64,000 nucleotides of DNA from contig CM067081.1 of the NCBI GenBank assembly GCA_034008185.1, positions 7,005,821 through 7,069,820 of the forward strand, in the 5' to 3' direction. The notes under the pieces were generated by a model that was not told the DNA's origin, did not search any database, and saw nothing but the letters and a program-made list of their open reading frames with translations. Made by a program: the position numbers and the translations under genes. The first letter of the stretch is position 1. Every line of letters starts with the position of its first letter. The stretch is from Gorsachius magnificus (taxonomy: Eukaryota; Chordata; Aves; Pelecaniformes; Ardeidae). This document shows positions 1 through 11,610 of this stretch, in pieces.

Positions 1-3000
1 GGATCAAAGTTGTGTCAAAAGCCCTGTACTCATGGGAAATCCTCTTCATAATTAACGTTTATATAACAACTCCTTTACTGGCCAAACACATGTTTACATT
101 CCTCCAGTCTGTTTTTTTAAGAGACAGTGCTGGCCAGAAGTTTTTGCAAGAGCACTGGAATTAGGTCTTCGTTTTCAGCTATGCTCCATCTACCCATGAG
201 ATGTTTAGCAAGTCTCTAAGGGGACAAATGCTCCCACACATCACTTTATTTACCAAGGAACCTGGATGCATTCTGCTTTTGTTGAGAGTACGCATCAGGG
301 AAAAGTGGCAGGGAGCCTGTAGGGTGACTGAACCATCCAACCTCCCCCCAGCAACAGAATATGGGTTTGGGATAGAGAAGAGCTCTGGGGATCTTTGACG
401 AAGGATGCCCAACAAATATCTCTCACCTGAAGAGGTCACAGGTCTGTGGAGTGTGCTGCAAAGCAAACCAGTGGCTCTGACTTCAGGAAAGGCAAAGATT
501 TCTGCCTCACCCTCAAGTCTTTGGGACCTTTTTTGTATTTGTGCCTCACATCTTGGTGTTTATTGTCTGTAAAATGGATGGGCTGTAATGATCTTCACCC
601 ACTGCGACTATCAGGTACATCTTACAGACAGTCTGATGTGTATAATCATCAAAGTCTCAAAAGATGGAAGCTGGTACAAGAGTAAGATGTGGTCCAGTTG
701 GCTTTTAACTCCTCTTCTGATGGTTTCAAGTTCGCTTTCAAACTGGCTCACAGCCCCAGAACTATCTAAATGATTTAATTTTGGCTATAATCACAAACCC
801 ACTCTGGATTGCTACAACCTCATAAAGGGTCAGAGACCCAAATTGGGGAACTATTGCCCAAGAGTGCTCATGTTCTACTGTAGCTACTGAAGGAAAGCTT
901 TTTAACAGGCAAACTATCTGCGCAGGGGAAAGTCAGTCCTATGAAACGATGAGCTGTGCTTTCTAGGAAACAAGATTATCTGGATTAGAGAAACACCGAG
1001 AGATATGTTCTGTTGCGCAATTTTGAAAAGTTCTTCAGGTAACTGTTTCTTCTAAAGATGTGAAATGTCACATCTGAGAATGAGGCAATCTTCATAATTA
1101 AGTTCTTGAAAAAAAAAAATAGTAAGCATTTCTAAAGACAGAAAAGTAAATGTAAATCGGTAGCTAGCTGTCTGCACATAGCCCTCTAGTCCCAAAGAGA
1201 TGGGCTTGTACGGAGAAATGAATGGTGCAAGCAGCTGCCACATGCACTAATGTATAGACTATCCTTCATAACCTTGCTGGCAGGAATCCAAATTGCAATT
1301 TAAAGCAGTAAAACTTTGAAGGGAGGGTAGCAATGCCTCTTCTCAAGGAATTTCTCTGGATTCAGTCCTCACTGCTTCAGGAAGAATCAGTTTTACCTCT
1401 TTGTAACAGGACTGGGTTGAAGCCCACATGTGGTTTCATCAGAGGCTTTCTTGTTGGACTTCGTGTAAGTTTTTCATGACTCGTGAGAGTACCTTTGCTT
1501 AAGGATGTGCGTTTGAGAATGACAGAATTCTGCCCCGAAATTTGCACAAGAAAGTGTCTGTTTAGTCAGACACTGCAGCTCCACCATGCACAGGCAGGGA
1601 CTACATCTAGGCTAGATGTTGTAAGCACTAATAAGCACTCAGTTGATGTTCGTTCCTGTTTAATAAACAATTTATCCCATGTTAATATTATACCTCTAGC
1701 CTCATCAAAACACATCTTATGCAGCTGGGCACATAGCAGTTAAAAAGTGGTGGCTTTTAACATCTTAACATTTGAAAATGTTCACTCAAGTTGAAACACC
1801 TTGCAATTTCATTTACGATAGACGACTGGATTCCAAAATCAACAAAACTATTCGTAGGGGATGATGTTACCTTGAGTCAGTAAGAATGCCAGGGTCTGGC
1901 AAAAGGAGCTTACTGATTTCAGGATGTAAGTAGTTTTCCTCAAAATTTTGGTGTGACTGATAATCACTTTGTCTAGATTTTATCTCTTTCAGTTGTCCGC
2001 AACTTTAAAACTGTGCTCTTCTGATCTGTTAAAATATGTGGACTAATCACTGGTGAACCACCATATTTGATTTAGTTGAATATGTTTTAATAACATTTTC
2101 GGTTAGCATAGTTAGTTTGTGTGCCAAGTATTACATTTTTTCATTCCCCACAAAATCAGGACAAACTGTACGTCTCCTGCTGTGTCCAAAGCCGATCTGG
2201 CTAACTTTCAGCTATGCTAATTAAAGAATACAGCAATCCTATTTTTATCTGATTTTAAAATACCACAGATACACTGCTGGCAACTTTACTTGTTTTCATG
2301 CAAAATTAGTTAATTGCACAAAAAGTTCAGTAGTTTGTTTTCTGCTATTCGTTTTCGCATCCATGCACAGACCCACACTCAGATACATGCCATAGTGCTA
2401 AAAGATGCCAAACAACTACAAAGATTTATCAAATCCACTTCCAGGATAAGGCTTAAGAATATAGAATTGGATAAACTGCAGTAAACAGAATGTCATGGAA
2501 CAGAAGAGAAGGTAAAAGAAAGAGAAGAGCAATACCAAGGTTTAAAGACCTTTACTGAACAGAACTTGCTACGATACCAAAAAGAAAATGATTGAAAAGA
2601 ATGATTCTAATGTTTCTGAACACTTTGTTTAACCATTTAAAAAAAGTTTACTGAATAATGTTTATTAGCATTAAACACTCCAGCCAACAGACTTTAAAAT
2701 ATTGTGGGTCTAAAAAAAAAAAAGATTGATATAATGTCCCAAGAGTAAAAGGGGTTTGGTAATTTGAAAATAAAAGCATTAAGATCAGGCAGGCACTAAA
2801 TTCGCAGTACCAGCTCCCTCCTCCTCACCTACATGACTTATTTCTATACTGCATTGGTATTGCTGGCCATACTCTTAGCTTGCAGGGACAAAACTTATTC
2901 TGTTTGAAGTCGGTGGGCATTCTGCCATAGATGCAATAGGAACAGAATTTGGCATCTCAAAGCATGTGCAAAGTATTTGATCTGTGGTTTTACCTGCCTA

Positions 3001-5970
3001 CACTGCTGTTTTCTTTACAGCTGGTCTTAGTTAAATGTTCTTTTAGGCATCTGATCTTTCAGGTCAACAAGGTGTTGCACAAACCACTTCTATTTCCTCC
3101 AACTGGGTTATGCAATCTGAATCAGTTCAATGCATCTGATACTCATTTTTGCTCTTTATCTTTCGCTGTTTTTTGGGTTGTGAGGGCTAAAAAACACAGG
3201 TGCACTAGGTTCTTCCTAGGTTTCAGCTGCTGTTGCAATGCACAAAGTCTTTCGCAATGAACAGGCTCTTGGAGAATGTTAAAAGTGAATACCAACACAT
3301 GCGGATTTAGTGTTTGACTTGAGAATACCCCAGTGCGATTTGAGAGACCATAATCCTTTCTTTTGGATCATTATTCCTTCTTTATTCCTCTGGTAGCAAG
3401 CACTGCCAACATGTCTGGCTTTCCAGTGAAAAGGGACACTGTATGAAAAGGCAAGGGAGGGCTTAATTGATCAGCAAAAGCTCACCGAAGAAGCAGTCCA
3501 AAAAGAATTGGATGGGTGGGTGCATTAGAAATGAGATACAGAGACTCTACCACTCTTTGCTCCTGCATTCAGACAAAAAATGACCAGTAAAAATTCTGGT
3601 CATTTTGTGATCCATGGAAAGTGAATTTGTTGGCCTGCAGACAGTCCCCAGTGGAAAAGGTCCATATCACGCAACTTCCAATAGGCATCTTCTGATCTGA
3701 AGTCACAAAAGTTTGTTGCCAGATTCATGTGTAGCTTTAAACCGATACGGATTTACCAAGAGGCTACCAGAGGAATTTTAGCCTTATTGTAGCCCCTCTC
3801 CCACTCCGCTGCTGCAGTGCTGGTAATTCACTCGCTGAATTGCGAGTTGCCTCATCCTCTGGTACCTCAACCCCATCTGCAAGCGGCGGGGAGCCAGAGA
3901 GAAGGCGTGACCTGAGGCAGAACTGTGAGTACGTGTTCTCCTGCATTTGGCCCTCCACTGTGGGGTCTCCCCGAGGCCGATGAGCTGGCAGAAAGGTGGG
4001 TGCCTGGCACGTGGTTGTGAAGGGAGCACCGTGTCCCTGCCGTTCCCATCTGGCCTGCATCTGCCCCTGGACTCAGTGGAGGAAACAAGCAGAACATTTC
4101 ATCCGACCACTCCTAGGCAGGGGTCGGGGCTGAAGCACACTATCAAGACAAGCCTGCACCACTGCTGTTCAGAAAGTATTACTTTTTGAGCTCTAAGGAA
4201 TAAAACTGGGAAACACGGGATGACAGAGAAGGTGAGAACAGTCACTCTGGTGTTACCTGTAATTCTTTGCTTCTCAGATCGTGAAAAACAAAGCAATTTT
4301 AAATATCCAGTTAATTCCCTTTTTTATGCATTTCCTCCATTTCACTGAATGGAAAGCACTTTCCTTTATGTAGTTGTGTGTACCGGAATGAATTAGGACA
4401 AATCTTCTATTGATTTTAAGGTTCGGTATAGCTGATACACCATCAGAATGTTGGGAGGTATTCGGTTAATGTCCTTTTCAGTGCAGCGGTTTGATTTAAT
4501 CAGCATGAAGTCTGCCCACGTGTAAATGCAGTCACTGACCCCTGAAGCACAGAGCCAAACACTGATAGCCTGACTCACTCCAGCGGGCAAGATTCAGATC
4601 TCACATAAAGACCAGGGAGTGGGACCTCCCTATACAAGGCTTGAAACCAACTCATTGGCATAAATAGATTTATTCATCTGAGGAAGGGAACCAGGATTTA
4701 CTTCTGCTGCACAGAGAATACTTTTCGCACATAGGTTTTCTTCTGGGTGAGAAGCCCCATTCAAGTCAGCGTTGGCAGGGCTGGACCCAGCTATTTACTC
4801 GCTACAGTTGGCATTGCCAGCATCAACATTTTTGTTTCAGCTCCACATCAAAATTCATGTGGGTGTAAATCTTTCCCAGACACAGAGCATGAGCACATGC
4901 GCCTCAACATTAATGAGGGAATCTATTAAGCTCTGCTGCACGTATGTGTGTGCAAGAGTGTGAGCATAAGTACCAATTATAGCTTGGCAGCAGGCTGAAG
5001 TGGCTGTTCCATTCATAACCTGCTTTTTCGTTTGCTTATAGCTTTCCTTAAAAATATTCCTTTGGGGCTGAAATGTTAGACTCGCTTTTGGCTCAAAGGT
5101 TACAGAAGAAAATGAAAGGAGCTGCTTCTGAGTTACAGGAGCCCAAAAGGAATGCAGTCCCTCCCGCACTCGCCCCGCTGGCTTGGTGCTTGTGAACTGG
5201 CAGGGGAGTGAGATGAGTGACAGGGCCCTCTCAGAGGTGCCCAGAGAAGGATTCTTATCAAACGCTATCTCCTGCCGAGTCTCACAAACGCTGCCAGCCT
5301 GGAATGACGGGGAGAAGTATTTGGCAGCAAGGCCCTAGGTTTTCAAGATGAGGGAGGGATGGAGACAGTGTCACTAGCTGGGACTGGGCCACTTGTTTTT
5401 CCTGTATGAAAGCTGGTCTCCAGAAATGTTGGGGAAGGACATTGGTGCACTTATCATGCTGGTAAGGCTGTGTTGCAAGGTTTGTTTTTTCCCCTTGGAG
5501 CATCTGAGCGAGTTACTGTAAGAGTGCCCGCTGCCAAAAAAGGATGTGCAAGAGAAAGTCCTTAGGAAAGAGCAGCGGGAGTGCATTAGGAATGCTTGCT
5601 GGTGGGCAGCGCATGGCAGACACAGGGGATGGCACACCTCTCGCTCTTCAGAGGTGTCAGTGTTTGACACATCCGCTGGGAAGTGTGAACAAAATGTAGG
5701 GGAGCTTGTTTCCTTCCTATCTCACACTCGAAAAGGCATTTGTTACACGCATTTGTCAGTCAGGTAGCAATCCTGGGGTTTGAAGGCATTTGCTTATAGC
5801 ATTAACGACACGATCAATTTTGCAATGCGCAAGTTTCATATCAGGGCAAGGAGAGAAAGGTCTTAGAACACACAACAGAATTCAGAAGCCTGTTGTTTTC
5901 CACCACGGAAGCTTTTGGGTTTTTTTGTTAGATCCTCTCATTTGGCATGGGAACTCCTACCCAGAAATCC
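1..5970. other. Intergenic sequence, no supported gene
   Basis: This is AT-rich, unique-looking sequence. Open frames of up to about 100 codons occur on both strands, but none has a recognisable domain, a family resemblance or convincing splice context. A somewhat GC-richer patch lies near 3780-4130. The only ordered structure I noted is the inverted repeat at 3577-3606. Confidence 0.6.
3577..3606. repeat. Perfect inverted repeat, 11-bp arms, 8-base loop
   Basis: The left arm aaaatgaccag (3577-3587) is the exact reverse complement of ctggtcatttt (3596-3606), separated by taaaaatt. It lies about 7.5 kb upstream of the PICALM promoter. No flanking transposon ends were recognised. Confidence 0.7.
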
Positions 5971-6173
5971 TACTTCTTCCCTGAAAGAGTTGTCAAGCAT
6001 TGGAACAGGCTGCCCAGGGAAGTGGTCGAGTCCCCATCCCTGGGGGTATTTAAAAGCCGGGCAGACGAAGTTCTTAGGGACATGGTTTAGTGGTGCGATG
6101 GCAGGGTTAGGTTAATGGTTGGACTTGATGATCTTTTCCAACCTAAACGATTCTATGATTCTGTGATTCTATG
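5971..6173 (+). mobile_element. CR1 LINE, 5'-truncated 3' end, sense
   Basis: About 200 bp matches the 3' end of an avian CR1, with the typical phrases ggaacaggctgcccaggga and ggacttgatgatcttttcca. It ends in three octamers attctatg, attctgtg, attctatg (6150-6173), the characteristic CR1 3' terminus. No coding capacity remains. The 5' edge is approximate. Confidence 0.9.
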
Positions 6174-7486
6174 TACCAAGTAAAATTAGTTCTGATTAGT
6201 TAACTGGAGCTGCATGAGAAGGTGACACAAGCCGCACAGCTCAGAATACTAAGTAATGAGGAAGGATGGTGGATATTGGTCTTACAGAGAGAGGCACAGA
6301 AGAGGAAATGAGTGAGGAACAAAAGAAACATCAAAGCTGGCACCATTTCCAGAAAGAGGGAAGCGAATTAAAAAAGAGATGTCAGATGATTCAACATGGA
6401 CTTGAGGAAGTTGCCTTTGTCTGCAAGGACAAGAGGTTTGGACTGGCTGTGAGGACAGTGAGGAGCTAGAAGACAAGCAGGTGCTGTAAGAGGAATGCAG
6501 AACGTTCAGCAGGAACGTTCTGGAGAGGCTCAAGGTGCGTATTTAGATGGAAGAGGGTGATGTATTTGAAGCAGGAATGAACGTGGAATGATGATCATTA
6601 GGAAAGGAAGGGGCTGAGTATTTAAAGTTTGAAGAATCAGAAACACAATTTCATATAAATTGGATACAAGAGAAGCAAAAGTAAAATCTGGCGGGTCACC
6701 ATGTTACGTGTGGGCAAGAGGAATGTTGGAGGTGTAAACAAGACATCTGGAGCAGCGGAAAGGGGTATCCGTTAAAAAAGTAGCCCAACTCTGGTGTGTG
6801 TGGTGGCCATTTTGCAGTATGCCAGCAGCCCTTGATGGTCGTGCCTCCTCCTCCCCCCACATGTAACCTGGCCACTTTGAATCACTCTGCTGGCTGCCTG
6901 ATCCTGCTGGTGATCGAGCATGTAGCAAGAACCACACGCCCGGGCTCCTGTATTTCCCTGCACCACTAAAAAGTGTTGCTTCGACTGTAACTTTTCTATG
7001 TCCCAGTTTCTTAGAGGTGCTAAAAGAACAAATGAATTATTGTCCATAAAATTATTTGATGAAGTTGCTACAGTGATGCAAATTATACTGAATTCTTATT
7101 ATAGTCAAGCTGGAGTATGACTCTTTAGTGACATATGACATTTAGTCTTTCATAGAAAGGCAACATTAACCAAATCTTTGCCAAACTCTCTGAAAAAGGT
7201 TTTGAAATTACTATACTGTGGTTAAATGGGCAGAGTTCTACTAGGCTGGGCAAAATTAGGCTACTCAGAAGCGCATCAATAACTTAGGTTGCTGTATACA
7301 GTCAGTGAGTGGCCTGGTTCAAGCTGTGCAGCTGTTCTGGAGTTCTGCGCTGTCAGGGGTGCAGGAGAAACGAAGCCTATGGTGCTAAGGAGCCACGGAC
7401 ACTGGCGTACGTCATAGCTAGCTATGCTTGGGAAGCCAAAGAGCTGGTGTTTGCCGTTTCCTATGGTCTATTCTTTTCTATATCTT
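6174..7486. other. Spacer between two CR1 copies, no supported gene
   Basis: This is 1.3 kb of AT-rich sequence between the facing 3' ends of two CR1 fragments. It contains a 14-bp palindrome at 7413-7426. A purine-rich open stretch near 6266-6469 looks like a composition effect and has no recognised domain. Confidence 0.5.
7413..7426. repeat. 14-bp perfect palindrome catagctagctatg
   Basis: The sequence equals its own reverse complement. It lies about 60 bp before the 3' end of the antisense CR1 at 7487. Function is unknown, and it could be chance. Confidence 0.6.
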
Positions 7487-8014
7487 AGAATCATAGAATC
7501 GTTTAGGTTGGAAAAGACCTCCAAGATCATCAAGTCCAACCATCAACCTAACCCTGCCATCCCACCACTAAACCATGTCCCTAAGCACCTCGTCTGCCCG
7601 GCTTTTAAATACCCCCAGGGATGGGGACCTCTTTCCTGGGCAGCTCGTTCCAATGCTTGAGATCCCTTTCGGTGAAAAAATTTTTCCTGATGTCCAACCT
7701 AAACCTACCCTGGCGCAACTTGAGGCCATTTCCCCTCATCCTATCACCTGTTACCTGGGAGAAGAGACCGACCCCCACCTCACTGCCCCCTCCTGTCAGG
7801 CAGTTGTAGAGGGGCGATAAGGTCTCCCCTCAGCCTCCTCTTCTCCAGGCTGAACAACCCCAGTTCCCTCAGCCGCTCCCCATCAGTCTTGTGCTCCAGA
7901 CCCCTCCCCAGCTTCATTGCTCTCCTCTGGACATGTTCCAGCACCTCAATGTCTCTCCTGTAGTGAGGGGCCCAACACTGAACACAGTATTCAAGGTGCG
8001 GCCTCACCAGTGCT
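7487..8014 (-). mobile_element. CR1 LINE, antisense 3' fragment with the end of ORF2
   Basis: The + strand opens with agaatcatagaatcg and ggttggaaaagacctccaag, the reverse complement of the CR1 3' end. It continues through the 3' UTR into the end of ORF2 near gcctcaccagtgc. About 530 bp remain, 5'-truncated as usual for CR1. It is closely similar to the copy at 27333-27902. Confidence 0.93.
7780..8007 (-). pseudogene. Remnant of the CR1 ORF2 (reverse transcriptase) C-terminus
   Basis: On the minus strand an open stretch begins [20 protein letters not shown] and contains [20 protein letters not shown], the well-known C-terminal region of CR1 ORF2. The endonuclease and the catalytic part of the polymerase are absent, so it is a dead 5'-truncated fragment. 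The frame survives for about 75 codons, which suggests moderate rather than great age. Confidence 0.88.
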
Positions 8015-10779
8015 GTCAGAGTAACACCAAAGGAAACTATGACGAGCCTTGAAATGCATCACGGGAAACCCCTGGATTGTAGCATGTTTTGAAGTCATTT
8101 ATACAACACATGAAGAGTGCTTCCCAACCTTATTCAGGTGGCTTCACTGCCTCTGGTTTTCCTCCCCACCGTCTCCTTGCCCCATCACTATCCCTCTTAC
8201 ACCCCCTTCAGCACTCTGTTCCCTCGGCCCAGCCCTATTTCAAGTGTTTTTGTCTCTCTGCAACTTTTCTTCATCAGCCCACTTCACTTCCCAGATCATG
8301 GTTGCTGGGGTTATTGTTGCTGTGTCCCGATACACCCTCAAATCCCAGGAGATGAGCCTGCTACAGTTTATTAGCCCGTCCTCAGCTTTGTGCCTCACCG
8401 GTTTTGTGCCCCAGAAGGGCTGATTTCTAATTTTCTGATTTCAAAATTCAGCCCATTCAGCCCTGGTTTAAATCTGAAGCTACACACCTCACAGCTCTCC
8501 TAATCGTTTGCAGTAGTACGAAGTGCGGAGAAAGGGCGCGGATTCCGGCAGCACTGTGAGCACCAAAGCACCCAGTCGGATTGCAGGCATTACAGCATGG
8601 CAGGCACCACAAGGAGCAGAAATGACACTGTTGGAAGAAAGTGATATAAATAATAAATTACGGAGGTCGTGCTGAGGCAAGGTTTTCGGCACTATACAAT
8701 ATGCAAGGGGAGAAACAGCCCTGTCAGCTTGTCTGTCCTTCCAGCATAGCTGGATGCCAGTGAAACGTTGACGCTTTTGGGAGCTTGTGAATGCAAGATA
8801 CAGCATTTTCACAGGAGCTGGATCCAGACTCTGGAAGAACTTTTCACAAGAGAAAAGAATGTTGTTTAGGTTTGCCACTTCACTAAATATAGGACTCCTA
8901 TCTTTGCATTAGTTTCTCTGCAGATATGCACTCCTTTCTCCCTTCACTCTCAAGCACACCCAGGCACACAAACAAAAACAAATGAGTTATAAACTAATCA
9001 AACTTGTTTTCTTCAGGTTGGAAAAGAAAAGAGATAATATTTTGATTTCAATTTCCAAATCTTTGGGAGGTGCTCAGATATTATCTATCACAGTACTTCA
9101 AGCTCCTCACTGTAATGGTATCAAGTCCTTCACAAGCAATTAAAAAGCAACAAACAATTACAAAAATATGTTTTCCCATCACTTCTCTCTCCCATTTCTG
9201 CTTGTGAACAAAAATAACAAGCAGAATTTTTTAATTGAGTGGGGTAAATCTGTAAGGTTTCTGTGCATATGAAGAGCTGTAAAAAGGCTAATTTTTTTTT
9301 TTTTTTTTTTTTTTGGTTTTGGACCTCTAAGACCGAGGTCACTTTTTGTCCCCTTAGAAATGAGACATTTTGTCCAAATCTGGTCTCAGTAACTCCTAGA
9401 GTTGCAAGCTTCCTCTGGTTGGGTTGTTTCACTGTTCCTGGAAAAAGCAACAGGCATAGTCAGAGAAGAACTGATGGAACCTAAATTACTTAGGCCAATT
9501 CCATGGAACTTCTCCAAATAGCAAGAATGAGTTCTTGGAGTGGAGTGTTAAAGTCCTGGTCCTAGACGAAATTAGCGCAAAAAATACCAGCCGTGTCAAA
9601 ATTATTTGTATCTCTGATTTACAATATAACTTGGAAACAATACAAAAAGATGATGATGCATTCACAGCGCTATGCTTTGCTGTATCAATAGCCTATAGCA
9701 GTCTCAGCGTTTTGATGGTGTGAAGCTTTATGCTAAAGCTGTCTTATCTCAGTGTCCACTGCTGTACACGTCAGTGATTTGTTTCTCCAGCATGGATATT
9801 TGGGACTCCAGAAGCAGTTCAGAAGGAGCCAAGAAATACAAACACGACAGTATCTTCAAAGAGCCTGGCATCGTGAAGGAAGCAAGTTTCTACATGTGCA
9901 AGCGCTCCTTCCACACACACACAGAGAAAGCAATGGCATTATTTGGGTTCAGCTTTCACCAGATGTCCTTCCTCTGACACCGATTTTCCTTACGCATTAT
10001 GAACAGATAATCCTTATATATCCTGTCAAGCAGACAGAGCCGAGTATCGTTTGTATACTGCTTCTGTTTAAGTTGCCTAATAAATATTTCAGTGGCTTCA
10101 CGGATGAGGGACAGTTCCAAGGCGACTCATCAGGAGGCACTTCTGGGAGAGGAAGAACATTTGTCTGCTGGAATCCTGTGGTTTCGCTGTGTTATTTGCC
10201 GCTGTGTGTTTGGGAAGGAGGAGAAGAGCCCTGTTGCAACAAGTAATGAAAGTTGCAGCTAGCTGGGAGGCTGTGACCGCGCTTTGGCAACGCACAGCAG
10301 GAGGAAACGGCTCCAGTAGCTGTTCCTCATTGTCCGCCACTTCGCCTGGGTCATATCGGTACGAGGCTTACAGAAGGCACATTAGGGAACACCTAGCTAA
10401 CCTTTACGAACAGAATCGCTAAGTAACTCGGTACGAAATCCCAACAAGCCAAGGGCAGAGCCACCGACGAAGTCCAAGAGTGCCGAGAAGCATGAGCTGA
10501 GTAGCAAAACAGTGGGAGGCTGATCACGAAAGACCTGAAAACCACCGATATTTTTATGCTTGCCGGGATGTACATTTGAGAAATTTTTGGCAAGCTTTCA
10601 AAGAAAAATAACTCTGAGGAGAAGCACGATCACAGCAACCACAGGGCTCCGAACTCCTCATTGCCTGTGGACAGATTTTCCCTTTGCACTTTCGTTGTCT
10701 AAGGTGACACTGAAGGAGTTCCCACTAAAACTTTCCAAGCTGAGAATCACACAAAAAAAACACCAACCCTTCTTTCAGG
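8015..10779. other. Intergenic sequence upstream of the promoter
   Basis: No gene, RNA or recognised transposon was found. The stretch contains a 23-base T run at 9292-9314. The GC content rises gradually from about 10100. Open frames of up to 164 codons (for example 9752-10246) show no domain or family resemblance. Confidence 0.55.
9292..9314. repeat. Homopolymer T, 23 bases
   Basis: This is an uninterrupted T run on the + strand. It lies outside the PICALM transcription unit but has the same orientation as the long T runs inside it. Confidence 0.9.
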
Positions 10780-11110
10780 GCGGTGACACCCCGCTTGCTC
10801 CGCGGGACCTTACACAGCGCTGCGACCCGCCCTGCTGAGCCCAGCCAGGGGCCCACCGCCGCTCCCACCCCGCCACCGCCGCCTGCCCGAGGGGAAGGGA
10901 TGCTGCCCCGCCTCAGGCATCGCCCGGCTGCGGGGGGCTGTGCCCGTTCCCCCTCCGCCCTCTCCGGAGGCCCCGGCGCTGAGGGGACGGAGCTGCCGCC
11001 ACCACCCCCCGCCCCAACGGTTGCCCCGCAACGGCCACCCCCCCGGGGGGGGGCGCCCACCCCCCCCCCCCCGGTTGCGGGGGTTGGGGGCCGGCGGGCG
11101 GGGCGGGGCG

Positions 11111-11118
11111 GTCACGTG
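11111..11118. promoter_or_regulatory. E-box 1, GTCACGTG
   Basis: This is a CACGTG core with 5' T, in a GC-box context (gtcacgtgggcgggg). The sequence resembles the CLEAR/USF class of E-box bound by TFEB/MITF, USF or MAX dimers. Its partner is 35 bp downstream. Occupancy is inferred only. Confidence 0.55.
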
Positions 11119-11145
11119 GGCGGGGCGCCGCGGGGGGGGGGCGAA

Positions 11146-11153
11146 TCACGTGA
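11146..11153. promoter_or_regulatory. E-box 2, palindromic TCACGTGA
   Basis: The full 8-bp palindrome TCACGTGA is the preferred core of MiT/TFE (M-box, CLEAR) and USF sites. It lies 35 bp centre to centre from E-box 1 and about 40 bp before the YY1-type element. Such a position just ahead of the probable start site is typical for functional CACGTG boxes in CpG-island promoters. Confidence 0.58.
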
Positions 11154-11191
11154 TGCAGGCGGCCCGGAAAGATCCGAGGAGGAGCTCCGCC

Positions 11192-11204
11192 GCCGCCATT
11201 TTCC
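11192..11204 (+). promoter_or_regulatory. YY1-type element (gccgccattttcc)
   Basis: The stretch contains GCCGCCATTTT, the sense-strand version of the YY1 consensus (AAnATGGCGGC on the other strand). Such sites are known to lie a few to a few tens of bases downstream of start sites in TATA-less promoters. This supports transcription initiating shortly upstream. Confidence 0.5.
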
Positions 11205-11274
11205 TGCGGCGCCCAGTGCGTGTCCCCCCTGTCCCCGGCCCAGCGGAAGGCGCGCAGGGGGAGGGGACGGCGGC

Positions 11275-11316
11275 TGGGGGAGGGGGGGGGGGGGAGGAGG
11301 GGGGGGAGGGGAGGGG
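11275..11316 (+). repeat. G-rich tract, G-quadruplex-prone, in the PICALM leader
   Basis: The 42-base stretch is almost all G broken by single A residues, with well over four runs of three or more G. It lies about 165-205 bases before the ATG, probably inside the 5' UTR on the RNA strand. It could fold as an RNA or DNA quadruplex and affect translation or initiation. Length of the longest G run may be unreliable because such runs are hard to sequence. Confidence 0.7.
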
Positions 11317-11480
11317 TCCCGCTCGGGTGACAGGTCCGTCCCTGAGGGCGGAGCGGGGGCCGCCTGCGGCACGGCGGGGTGAGGAGTCCGTGCAGCTCCA
11401 CTCCCCGGCTAGTCCTCCCGTCCCGGCCCCTGAGGAGGGAGCGGAGCCGCTCTCCGTTCCAGCGCCGCCAGCAGCCCGCC

Positions 11481-11610
11481 ATGTCCGGCCAAAGCCTCAC
11501 CGACCGCATCACGGCGGCGCAGCACAGCGTGACCGGCTCGGCGGTCTCGAAAACCGTCTGCAAGGCCACGACCCACGAGGTCATGGGGCCCAAGAAGAAG
11601 CACCTGGACT
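11481..11610 (+). CDS. PICALM: PICALM coding exon 1 (start codon, PIP2-binding N-terminus)
   Basis: The exon encodes residues 1-43 plus one base, beginning [20 protein letters not shown], the invariant family start. The ATG has G at -3. The helix-0/helix-1 region of the ANTH domain is here, including Lys28 and the basic GPKKKHLD stretch. Lys38, Lys40 and His41 are known to contact PI(4,5)P2. Residue 34 is Val where I recall Ile in human, a conservative change. The donor is GACT|gtgagt. The frame is open for 34 codons upstream of the ATG, but only from a GTG codon at 11379, so the conserved ATG is preferred. Confidence 0.98.

Noticed and set aside
9752..10246. 164-codon + strand frame upstream of the promoter
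   Set aside because: No domain or family signal and no sign of a start context or splicing. Rising GC content near the island lengthens chance frames.
11379..11480. In-frame extension of the PICALM reading frame upstream of the ATG
   Set aside because: It could only start at a GTG codon. The conserved MSGQSL start has a good context and is used across the family.
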